From assembly GCA_030637845.1 (NCBI GenBank), contig DAOWFT010000076.1, positions 1-24,977 of the forward strand: a stretch of 24,977 nucleotides of DNA, written 5' to 3'. Both the position numbers and the translations under genes were made by a program. Positions 16,543 through 24,977 of this stretch are shown here, piece by piece. The DNA comes from Thalassospiraceae bacterium (lineage in GTDB: Bacteria > Pseudomonadota > Alphaproteobacteria > Rhodospirillales > Magnetovibrionaceae). How positions within the stretch are numbered: the first letter of the stretch is position 1; every line of letters starts with the position of its first letter. The notes beneath the pieces were generated by a model. It did no database searches. It was not told where the DNA came from and worked only from the letters and a program-made list of their open reading frames with translations.

Positions 16543-16595
16543 CTGATATAACAATGTGGTTGTATTATAATGTATAATGCAACTTAATTACAACC
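16543..16595 (+). promoter_or_regulatory. promoter with long operator palindrome upstream of the NarI/HdrD-like pair
   Basis: A sigma70-like promoter, -35 CTGATA (16543-16548), 17-bp spacer, -10 TATAAT (16566-16571), predicts a start near 16578. Over the -10 lies a palindrome with 11-base arms GTTGTATTATA (16559-16569) and TATAATGCAAC (16573-16583), ten of eleven positions matching. A further TACAACC at 16589-16595 repeats the half-site. The site is symmetrical and has -10-like hexamers on both strands, so it could also act on the divergent binding-protein gene. The rest of 16429-16751 shows no gene. Confidence 0.55.
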
Positions 16596-16751
16596 GCAGT
16601 CCGGGTTATACGCAGGGCGCGCGTGCAAATAAAATGGGGCTACCTGCGGATTAAATGGTGCAACGCCCCGTCAAGGACATGAGAGAAAACTCGCGTTTTT
16701 CCTCAGGTTTAATTACGATGGTGCCGATTACTCAAGACTGGACACTCGGTC

Positions 16752-17417
16752 ATGGACGATTTTTCATTTGAACTATTGGATTGGGCGCGCGGGCCGGGGT
16801 TAGAAATCGCCAGCGTGCTATTTGTCTTGGGCATAGCATTGCGCTTGGGCGAGATAGCCTATATCGGACGCAAGCCCAACTTTGCCCCAGCCCGGGGCAA
16901 TCCGGTTGTCCAAGGCATCAAGACCATATTTACGCGCACCGCCCCTGCTCCGGGTATGGTAAAGCGCGCGCCGGCAATCCATATCGGCGGCTGGATTTTC
17001 CACATTGGCTTCTTTGTTACCATCTTATTCTATTCCGCCCACATCCGTGTATTTGACGATTGGTTCGAGGTGCCGTGGTCACGGTGGCCCAGCTCCATCA
17101 TTGCTTTTGTTGCTGTCATCACCATGGTTGCGCTGATTGTCCTGCTGCTCACCCGCATTGCCCATCCGGTGCGGCGAAAAATTTCAACCGCTGGCGATTA
17201 CGCCGTCTGGGCGTTGACCTTTGCCCCGCTAGTGACGGGGTACATATCCGCGCACGACCTGACGGATGCTCCTGCTCTGATGAAAGCCCTGCACATTCTT
17301 TCGGCTGAAGCCCTCATGGTCGCCTTTCCCTTTACCAAGTTGATGCACGGCATCACCACCTTTGTTGCGCGTTACTACAACGGCGCAATTCAAGGCCGCA
17401 AGGGGGCCAAGTCATGA
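16752..17417 (+). CDS. NarI/DsrM-like heme b membrane subunit
   Basis: A 221-residue membrane protein resembling the respiratory nitrate reductase gamma subunit and its relatives DsrM, TmcC and HdrE, which bind two hemes b and exchange electrons with quinone. About five helices: 16-38, 78-98, 115-134, 150-167 and 182-200. Candidate heme ligands are His77, His84, His97, His181 and His199 (AIHIGGWIFHIGFF and ALHILSAEALM..KLMHG). No NarG/NarH genes are present. Its stop overlaps the start of an HdrD/DsrK-like protein by four bases (ATGA), so the two are surely one unit. Inferred role: membrane anchor linking that iron-sulfur protein to the quinone pool. The start codon has only a weak ribosome binding site. 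Confidence 0.82.
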   Translation: MDDFSFELLDWARGPGLEIASVLFVLGIALRLGEIAYIGRKPNFAPARGNPVVQGIKTIFTRTAPAPGMVKRAPAIHIGGWIFHIGFFVTILFYSAHIRVFDDWFEVPWSRWPSSIIAFVAVITMVALIVLLLTRIAHPVRRKISTAGDYAVWALTFAPLVTGYISAHDLTDAPALMKALHILSAEALMVAFPFTKLMHGITTFVARYYNGAIQGRKGAKS

Positions 17418-18667
17418 CCGATGCGTTGCTGAAGAACGGTATAAAAGCCCTGCGCCAGCAGATAGACGCCCCGGTTGCAGCCTTTTTCAGCAGTTGCGTG
17501 CATTGCGGCCTGTGCGCGGAGGCGTGTTTGTTTTATGTCGAAACCAAAGACCCCCGGTACACCCCGATTTACAAGTTGGAGCCCATGCGCCGCCTATGGC
17601 GTAATGAGTTCACGGTGGTGGGGCGCATCGCCACCTGGCTGGGCCTGACCAAGTCGATTACGGATGATGAGCTAACCCAGTGGGAAACGCTGGTTTATGA
17701 TTCTTGCACAATGTGTGGACGGTGTTCTCTGGTATGCCCCGTGGGCAACGACATAACTTATATGGTGCGCAAGATGCGCGAAGGCATGAGCGTCTCCGGC
17801 CACGCCCCGGTTGAATTGACCGAGGCCGCAGCGCGTCACCTCGACCTGGGCAGTCCCATGGGAAAATTATTGCCGGCCCTTGAGGCACAGGTCGCCCACG
17901 CGCGCGCCGATACCAACATCGACATTACATTCGACACCCCCGGGGTTGACTATATGGTTATCTTATCGGCTCAGGAAACAGCGGTATATCCAGGCGTCAT
18001 TGGGGCCATGGCGCAATTATTCAAGCAGGCGGGTGTGACTTGGACCATTTCGAGCGAATGCTTCGAGGCTTCCAACGTCGGCGTACAAATTGGCAACCGC
18101 GACCTTGCCCGGACTTTGATACAGCGGATTGTCGATGCGGCTGAAAAACTAAACGTCAAAGGCGTCATTAGTCCTGAATGTGGTCACGCCTATCAGGCAT
18201 TGCGTTGGGAAGGTCCAAACTTGATTGGCCGCGCGTACGACTTTGAAGTCATCCACATCATTGAGCTGCTTGATAAATTGCGCGCCCAAGGCCGCTTAAA
18301 GACCAAGGGGCAGTTCCCCGGTCGCGTGACCTTCCACGATCCGTGCCAGATTAATCGTCGTGGCGGCATTGATGCCGAACCCCGGCGGTTGCTCAATATG
18401 GTCGCCGCCGACTTCGTTGAAATGGAAGACGCCGGAACTTGGAGCTGGTGCTGTAGCGGCGGCGGTGGGGTCGGCGCAAACCGGCGCGCTGATGCTCTGC
18501 GTAAAAAAGCATTCGGACGCAAGAAACGCCAATTAGAAAATACCGAAGCCGCAACCATCGTCACCATGTGCGCTTACTGCCACCACACCATTGAAGATGC
18601 ATTGGAAGAAAACAACATGGAGATGGAGGTTGTCAGTTTGACCGAATTGATGGCGGCCTATTTGTGA
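17414..18667 (+). CDS. HdrD/DsrK-like iron-sulfur oxidoreductase
   Basis: A 417-residue cytoplasmic protein with two 4Fe-4S motifs, CVHCGLCAEAC (C28, C31, C34, C38) and CTMCGRCSLVCP (C98, C101, C104, C108), followed by two CCG-type domains as in HdrD, DsrK, TmcB and GlpC. The second CCG domain keeps its Cys ligands (C311, C346-C347, C386, C389), but the motif reads CCSGGGG, with Ser in place of the first Gly. The first is degenerate: only C216 and C256 remain and CxxC is lost. Only one special cluster is therefore expected. It overlaps the NarI-like gene by four bases. Family members reduce disulfides or take electrons from soluble donors and pass them to heme b and quinone; the fused NarI/DUF224 proteins that oxidise electron-transfer flavoprotein are a close architectural parallel. 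The physiological donor here is unknown. Confidence 0.82.
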   Translation: MTDALLKNGIKALRQQIDAPVAAFFSSCVHCGLCAEACLFYVETKDPRYTPIYKLEPMRRLWRNEFTVVGRIATWLGLTKSITDDELTQWETLVYDSCTMCGRCSLVCPVGNDITYMVRKMREGMSVSGHAPVELTEAAARHLDLGSPMGKLLPALEAQVAHARADTNIDITFDTPGVDYMVILSAQETAVYPGVIGAMAQLFKQAGVTWTISSECFEASNVGVQIGNRDLARTLIQRIVDAAEKLNVKGVISPECGHAYQALRWEGPNLIGRAYDFEVIHIIELLDKLRAQGRLKTKGQFPGRVTFHDPCQINRRGGIDAEPRRLLNMVAADFVEMEDAGTWSWCCSGGGGVGANRRADALRKKAFGRKKRQLENTEAATIVTMCAYCHHTIEDALEENNMEMEVVSLTELMAAYL

Positions 18668-18683
18668 GAAAGTTCGTCCAGCC

Positions 18684-20189
<1,506 letters not shown>

Positions 20190-20583
20190 TGGGGGGGTCC
20201 TTTAGTTGGCCAGCATTACGGCAGCAATGGCTGCAAACAGGCTGCTCTATGGGGTTGATACATTTTTCTCCACTGTTTGTCGAGGCCGGACAATCAGCCG
20301 TTTTTGCATACACTCCACCAATCTGGCCACCAATCTGGGTGCCGCCGCTGGCCACCCAAGAAATTGGGCCAAACTACGGACATACATACAATTAAAGCCA
20401 CCAATGAATAGGCTAGCCCTATACAGAAATGTCCGCTCTGCGGCCTGCAGCAGATAGCCTAGGGGGCTGGGGCTACGTACGGAACTCTTGCGCCGTAAAG
20501 ACTCGTAAGGTGTTTTACTCTAACCGGAGTTATTGCATACTAAAGCTGTGGGATAACATTTAATCTGAATGTGAGCTAAAGCC
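20190..20583. other. 394-bp gene-free stretch
   Basis: No convincing reading frame or RNA gene. It holds the mmsA ribosome binding site at its left edge and a tandem duplication of CCACCAATCTGG (20315-20326 and 20327-20338). The antiporter promoter should lie in the last 100 bases, but no element is clear enough to call. Confidence 0.6.
20315..20338. repeat. 12-bp tandem duplication
   Basis: CCACCAATCTGG is present twice head to tail, between mmsA and the antiporter gene. It looks like a simple slippage duplication. Confidence 0.85.
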
Positions 20584-22284
20584 GTGGCGAGTACGATAAA
20601 TTACCTGACGGACATTGTGATCCTGCTCGCCGCTGCCGTCGTTGCTGTTCCGCTTTTCCAGTCCATGCGCATGGGAGCCATACCCGGATTTGTAATCGCT
20701 GGCGTGATTGTCGGCCCCTACGGCTTGAAGCTCATCGGAAACGTAGAAGATATAGGTCAACTCGCAGAGCTTGGCGTCGTTTTGCTGCTGTTTATCATCG
20801 GAATCGAACTCAAACCCGCGCGCCTATGGATGATGCGAAGATTGTTGTTCGGTCTGGGCTCTCTCCAATTGCTCTGCACCAGTGTCGCCCTTGTGGCCGC
20901 CGCCCACTATTTGTTTGGCATTCCTCTTCGGGCCGCAGTTCTCATCGGCCCGGCGCTGGCGCTGTCCTCCACGGCCTTCGTGCTCCAGTTGCTTACCGAA
21001 AATAAGATGCTGTCCTCCGAACAGGGCCGAGCTTCCATTGCCATCCTTTTGCTGCAAGATTTAGCCGTTGTCCCTTTGCTGGCCTTGGTATCACTCCTCG
21101 CCATGCCGGCCCTAACCTTGGCCGAAGATCTCGTGATTGCGCTGGGCGAGGCGGCCCTTATCATTGGCTTGGTTATTCTTGCTGGGCGTTACCTTCTGCA
21201 GCCGATCTTTCACCTTATGGCCAAGTCACGTAATCCAGAGGTGTTTACAGCATCCGCCGTATTGCTTGTTCTGGGCGCCGCCGTATTGATGGAACACATC
21301 GGTCTTTCGATGGCCATGGGGGCGTTTCTGGCTGGATTGATGATCGCCGATTCCACATTCCGCCATCAGGTCATTGCCGAAACACAGCCTTTTCGTGGAC
21401 TGCTGCTTGGGTTGTTCTTCATGTCGATGGGTATGACCCTGAACCTCGATCAACTCTTCCATCAACCTTTATTCCTACTCAGTTTGGTTGCGGCTTTGAT
21501 TGTCTTGAAAGCCGTTGTGATCTGGCCCTTGGCGCGCTTGTTTGGGCTCAGCGGGAAAAGCGCCCTCACGGTTGCGCTTCTGCTCGCCCAAAGTGGGGAG
21601 TTTGCACTCATCGTGTTTACGGTGGCGTTCGGGACAGGCCTCTTGGATGAAGACTTGTTCCAGAGGCTTCTTTTGGTGGTCATACTCAGCATGCTGGTGA
21701 CGCCGATTCTGGCCAGACTGGCGCGGAAAATTAAGAAATCAGAGGAAAAAAAACATGTTGTCGCACCAGTTCATGCGGCTGCCGAAGAACCTATCCCCGC
21801 ACCTGTTTTTATCATCGGCTTCGGTCGGGTTGGGCGTAAAATCGGCAGCATCCTCGAATTGGCCAAGGTGCCGTTTTCGGCAATCGACAACGACCCGACC
21901 CTCGTCGCGCGAGAACATGCCCGAGGGCGCCCGGTGTTTTACGGTGATGCCGAAAGGCCCGCCGTCTTGAAAGCCATGGGAGTTGAAGGGGCACGCTTGG
22001 CAATTGTCGCACTGGACGACTTTGAGATAACAGAACAGCTTGTATCCACATTGCGCGACAATTTTCCCGAACTGCTGATTCTTGCCCGTGGGCAAAATAG
22101 GGAGCTTTGCGAGAGACTCAAGGCCCTTGGCGTAGATGTGGTTGTATCGGAAACCTTAGAGACCAGCGTAGAGCTTGCACGCGCTGCGTTGAGCAAAATT
22201 AGCACCCCGGAAGATGAAATTAGCTTATTCATCGAGGACTTCCGGCGCAGCTACCGTGAACAGCATAAAATCGGGAGGCCCTGA
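20584..22284 (+). CDS. Kef-type monovalent cation:proton antiporter with RCK domain
   Basis: A 566-residue CPA2-family protein. Residues about 8-380 form about twelve membrane helices with the family stretches GFVIAGVIVGPYGL (35-48), GVVLLLFIIGIELKP (64-78), ALALSSTAFVLQLL (124-137) and LLLQDLAVVPLL (155-166), where Asp159 is the conserved ion-site acid. After a short charged linker, residues about 407-550 are a TrkA-N/RCK nucleotide-binding domain with the glycine motif IGFGRVGRKIG and the strand-end acid in AIDNDPT. It resembles KefB/KefC, which release K+ in exchange for H+ under electrophile stress, but no KefF/KefG partner gene is present, so glutathione gating is not shown. The start is a GTG at 20584 with a poor ribosome binding site; there is no better in-frame start before the first helix. 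Confidence 0.87.
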   Translation: MASTINYLTDIVILLAAAVVAVPLFQSMRMGAIPGFVIAGVIVGPYGLKLIGNVEDIGQLAELGVVLLLFIIGIELKPARLWMMRRLLFGLGSLQLLCTSVALVAAAHYLFGIPLRAAVLIGPALALSSTAFVLQLLTENKMLSSEQGRASIAILLLQDLAVVPLLALVSLLAMPALTLAEDLVIALGEAALIIGLVILAGRYLLQPIFHLMAKSRNPEVFTASAVLLVLGAAVLMEHIGLSMAMGAFLAGLMIADSTFRHQVIAETQPFRGLLLGLFFMSMGMTLNLDQLFHQPLFLLSLVAALIVLKAVVIWPLARLFGLSGKSALTVALLLAQSGEFALIVFTVAFGTGLLDEDLFQRLLLVVILSMLVTPILARLARKIKKSEEKKHVVAPVHAAAEEPIPAPVFIIGFGRVGRKIGSILELAKVPFSAIDNDPTLVAREHARGRPVFYGDAERPAVLKAMGVEGARLAIVALDDFEITEQLVSTLRDNFPELLILARGQNRELCERLKALGVDVVVSETLETSVELARAALSKISTPEDEISLFIEDFRRSYREQHKIGRP

Positions 22285-22349
22285 AACGCCCTCGCTGCAA
22301 CTGACCTCGCAGGAGCAATGCAGGGTCGCCTGCTTATGACCCAAAGCGG

Positions 22350-24062
22350 TTATTCCGAGGTCCGCATTGTAAAGAAGAAAGCGCTCCCCTCTCCCGGGTC
22401 ACTCTCAGCCCAAATACGCCCCCCGTTCTTCTCAACCATTTCCCTGCAAAGCGGAAGCCCCAAGCCGGTGCCCTCTTCACCCGCCGTGCCCGTGGTCGAG
22501 GTTCTTTGATCAAGGCTGAAGATCGTTTTCGCCTGTTCCTCCGACATGCCGACGCCGGTATCGGACACCATTACCTGAGCCATATCTCCATCCTGCAGGG
22601 ACGACACTGTGACCGATCCACCGGACGGTGTGAACTTCAGGGCGTTGGCGACAAGATTGCGGATGACCGTATCCACCATATTTGGGTCGGAGAAGACAGT
22701 GGTTTCCTGAATTTCGTTTATCAGCTCAATTTCTTTCTGCTGGGCGACCGGCTTTAGAACCTCGATGCTTTTGTGGGCGATACCCCGCAACGGAACCATC
22801 TTCTGTTCTAGCGTCGTGCCCTCCATTTGCAGGAGGGACCAGTCGAGAAGGTTTTGCAAAAGCTCAAAGACCCGGTTTCCCGCCTGATTCGTATGCATTG
22901 CGTATTCGGTTAAATCTTCCCTGCTGAAACTGTCCGACATGTTCGCCATCATATCGGTCATGCCAAGGAGGGCGTTAAAGGGGCTCCTGAGATCGTGAGC
23001 GATGATGGAGAAGAACCTGTCCTTGGTGCGGATTTCATGCTTGAGTTGCTCCCGGCTTATTTTAAGCTCATCCTCTGCCTTCTTTCGCTTAGTGATGTCT
23101 TTGAAGGTAACAACGGCCCCAATGATTTCTTCGTCCTTAAAGATGGGGGTTGATGCGCACTCAACCGGAAAGTGCGACCCATCCTTACGCCACATGACCT
23201 CATCGGTTATGTGGTGCATCTTGCCGTCACGAAAAGCAGCGCACAACTGACATTCCTCGTATGAATAGGGGGTACCGTCGGAATGACTATGGTGGATAAA
23301 TGCATGCGTCAACTGGCCGATCAGTTCGCCTTCTGAATAGCCCAGCATCTCGCATGCAGCCGGATTGATAAAAGTCGTGTAGCCATCAGGGTCCAGCCCA
23401 AAAATTCCATCCCCCACCGATGCAAGAAGTAACCTGTTTTGTTCTTCGGAAAACAAAAGCAACCGATCTGCTTCTTTGCGCTCGGTAATGTCGTGAACGG
23501 TCCCCATCATTTTCACAGGGGCTCCGCTCTCGTCGAAAGTCACTTTGGCTTGTTCGTGAACGATCCTCTCGCTACCGTCGGGAAGAGCGATCCTGTGTTC
23601 GATGTTGTAGGGTTTATTTTCGTGCAGCGCAGCATTGACAGACTGCGCCACGAGCGCCCGGTCATCCGGATGCACGGCCTCAATGAATACATCATAGGTT
23701 GCCTTGAACGCACCCGGGCGGGCGCCGAAAATACGGTAGATTTCATCCGACCACCACAGGTCGCCTGTCGCAATATCCCAATCCCAGTTGCCCATGCGGG
23801 CAATACGTTGCGCTTCGTTCAGTCTCGCTTCCGCACGGGACAGGGCTTGGTGCGACAGCTTTTGCAGCTGAATTGTCCGGAGCGAAAGCCCGATAACAAA
23901 GCCGGCTACGCTACCGAAAAAAATGGGCACAAAAAACCCTTCGGCAATGAGCGGGGCGCCGGTGGCCAGTTTTTGAATAACCGCAAGCACCACAAGCAAA
24001 GCCGCGCCCAGGGTAGCGTAGAGAAAAGGTTTAATGCCGATGTTACCAAGAAGGCTGTGCAT
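22350..24062 (-). CDS. membrane double-PAS histidine kinase
   Basis: A 570-residue orphan sensor kinase. Two close transmembrane helices (about 12-30 and 43-62) leave almost no periplasmic loop, so sensing is probably cytoplasmic or in the membrane. PAS 1 (about 85-195) has the PAS_3 pattern WWSDEIYRIFG and HPDD. PAS 2 (about 208-328) contains IHHSHSDGTPYSYEECQLC (256-274). The HisKA domain has SIIAHDLRSPFNALLGM with His356, and the HATPase_c domain has N-box Asn473, DTGVGM at 501-506 and GTGLGL at 531-536. There is no receiver domain. GGGAG six bases before the ATG supports the start. It is convergent with the antiporter gene; no response regulator is nearby, and its signal is unknown. Confidence 0.88.
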   Translation of the reverse strand: MHSLLGNIGIKPFLYATLGAALLVVLAVIQKLATGAPLIAEGFFVPIFFGSVAGFVIGLSLRTIQLQKLSHQALSRAEARLNEAQRIARMGNWDWDIATGDLWWSDEIYRIFGARPGAFKATYDVFIEAVHPDDRALVAQSVNAALHENKPYNIEHRIALPDGSERIVHEQAKVTFDESGAPVKMMGTVHDITERKEADRLLLFSEEQNRLLLASVGDGIFGLDPDGYTTFINPAACEMLGYSEGELIGQLTHAFIHHSHSDGTPYSYEECQLCAAFRDGKMHHITDEVMWRKDGSHFPVECASTPIFKDEEIIGAVVTFKDITKRKKAEDELKISREQLKHEIRTKDRFFSIIAHDLRSPFNALLGMTDMMANMSDSFSREDLTEYAMHTNQAGNRVFELLQNLLDWSLLQMEGTTLEQKMVPLRGIAHKSIEVLKPVAQQKEIELINEIQETTVFSDPNMVDTVIRNLVANALKFTPSGGSVTVSSLQDGDMAQVMVSDTGVGMSEEQAKTIFSLDQRTSTTGTAGEEGTGLGLPLCREMVEKNGGRIWAESDPGEGSAFFFTMRTSE

Positions 24063-24266
24063 TGCGATCTCCCGATGGCGTATCGATCGCCAACCTAATT
24101 ACTCACATAAGGGAACATTAGAATTATGTCATATAATGCTTTGGGAGTCACCAGATGCCAACTTTGGCGAACTATCGTAAACCCAGAATAGTTGACCAGC
24201 ATGCTCCCTGCTGTAAACGTCAGCCTATGACCCAATGCGTGAATTAAATGTGGGTGGTTTGGCTAT

Positions 24267-24794
24267 TCAAGAAGTCCAAAGTGCAATTTGACGCCATGGT
24301 TCTGGCACGGATATTTTTCCTTCATGGGGCGCTTCTGCATCGCATAGCTTGAGGGACTGCCATGCTCCATGCCATTCCGTCGGCAATGGATATGGTGTAG
24401 TGACTTTGTCTTCTGCCTTGAATCCAAAGCGACTGTAATAAGCAGGGTCGCCGAGAACAAAGATATAGCCAATTGTAGCGCTTTCCATTTGCTTAAAACT
24501 CGATTGAACCAACGCGCTTCCGATCCCCTGTTTATGCAGAGCTGGTGTGACCGCAAGCGGACCTAAAAGTGCGACCTTATCTTTCCCTCCCTCAACGTGG
24601 CAAAACGTGAAACTGATATGCCCTACAATTATCTTTTCACGTATCGCAACGAGCGATATTGCTCTCTGCCCAAGATTCAGAAGCCCCCTCACCAGCGGCA
24701 ACAGGTCTTCGTCAGGGAAGGTGTCCACATACAGTTGTTCGATCCCGGCGGCATCACTGGGTCGGCTTTCCCGAATTTCAAGATTGCTAATCAT
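24267..24794 (-). CDS. GNAT-family N-acetyltransferase (YhbS-like)
   Basis: A 175-residue cytoplasmic acetyltransferase with one GNAT fold. Motif A, which binds the acetyl-CoA pyrophosphate, is LLGPLAVTPALHKQGIGSALV at about residues 77-97 (Q-x-x-G-x-G/A type), and GDPAYYSRFGF at 115-125 is the YhbS-type motif B. The frame is open from 24833, but the ATG at 24794 is preceded by AAAGGG and begins the conserved domain directly (MISNLEIRESRPSDA), so I take that start. The substrate is unknown. It appears to be a single-gene unit. Confidence 0.85.
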   Translation of the reverse strand: MISNLEIRESRPSDAAGIEQLYVDTFPDEDLLPLVRGLLNLGQRAISLVAIREKIIVGHISFTFCHVEGGKDKVALLGPLAVTPALHKQGIGSALVQSSFKQMESATIGYIFVLGDPAYYSRFGFKAEDKVTTPYPLPTEWHGAWQSLKLCDAEAPHEGKISVPEPWRQIALWTS

Positions 24795-24977
24795 TTTCCC
24801 TTTATAGATGTGGTTGTGCTGGCGAAACAGCAATTATCTGCTTCTGGCTAAAAGCAGACGTTTCCTGAGGATTGCTATTATGACCGCTTTAAAGCCGAAG
24901 GCAGGTGCTATCGCCTCCTCCTCATAAGTGAGTTTATGGTATATAAATAATGTCATAGTTTTGGTTTTGTTTCTGTG

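Noticed and set aside
22319..22332. Small hairpin GCAGG-GTCG-CCTGC between the antiporter and the last kinase
   Set aside because: Only five pairs and no T-run on either strand, too weak to call a terminator for the convergent genes.
24155..24247. 30-codon plus-strand frame with GGGAG seven bases upstream and a TATAAT nearby
   Set aside because: The peptide has no hydrophobic segment or recognisable pattern and there is no matching -35 element; not enough to call a gene.

Overview
The window looks like chromosomal DNA of an alphaproteobacterium, probably a facultatively microaerobic member of the Rhodospirillales or relatives. This rests on the fixNOQP/fixGHIS-style gene order, the Crp/Fnr-type boxes in front of respiratory genes, and the style of the MmsA and omega-amino-acid transaminase proteins. 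It is an inference from gene content; there is no rRNA or other taxonomic marker. I see no tRNA, rRNA, CRISPR array or insertion sequence.

Layout. (1) 1-832, minus: 5' part of a beta-alanine/omega-amino acid:pyruvate transaminase gene cut by the window edge. (2) 940-2210: a membrane-anchored cytochrome c'-like protein (minus) divergent from a TetR regulator (plus). Two palindromes lie between them, one overlapping the likely tetR start codon. (3) 2237-3709: a PAS histidine kinase with an FNR-type box upstream. (4) 3924-11772, minus: a complete high-affinity cbb3 oxidase locus, ccoNOQP, then a strong hairpin, then the assembly genes ccoGHIS. ccoQ encodes only 59 residues and overlaps ccoP. An FNR-type box sits 41.5 bp from a plausible ccoN transcription start and is shared with a divergent DsbD/TauE-like membrane protein gene (12047-12826). 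(5) 13029-13109: a possible 26-residue single-helix membrane protein. (6) 13167-16428, minus: a periplasmic sugar-binding-type protein followed at once by a large periplasmic-sensing histidine kinase, with no ABC permease or ATPase nearby. (7) 16752-18667, plus: a NarI-like heme b membrane protein overlapping an HdrD/DsrK-like iron-sulfur protein, preceded by a long palindrome on a sigma70-like promoter. (8) 18684-20189, minus: methylmalonate-semialdehyde dehydrogenase, convergent with (7). (9) 20584-22284, plus: a Kef-type cation/proton antiporter with an RCK domain. (10) 22350-24062, minus: a double-PAS histidine kinase. (11) 24267-24794, minus: a GNAT acetyltransferase.

How they fit together: the core is microaerobic respiration (the oxidase, its copper and heme assembly factors, and probable FNR control), with a second membrane electron-transfer module (7) that could feed electrons from a cytoplasmic donor to quinone. 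Three histidine kinases occur with no response regulator in the window. The most interesting candidates for a little-described system are the binding-protein/kinase pair (6) and the two-subunit NarI/HdrD-like module (7).
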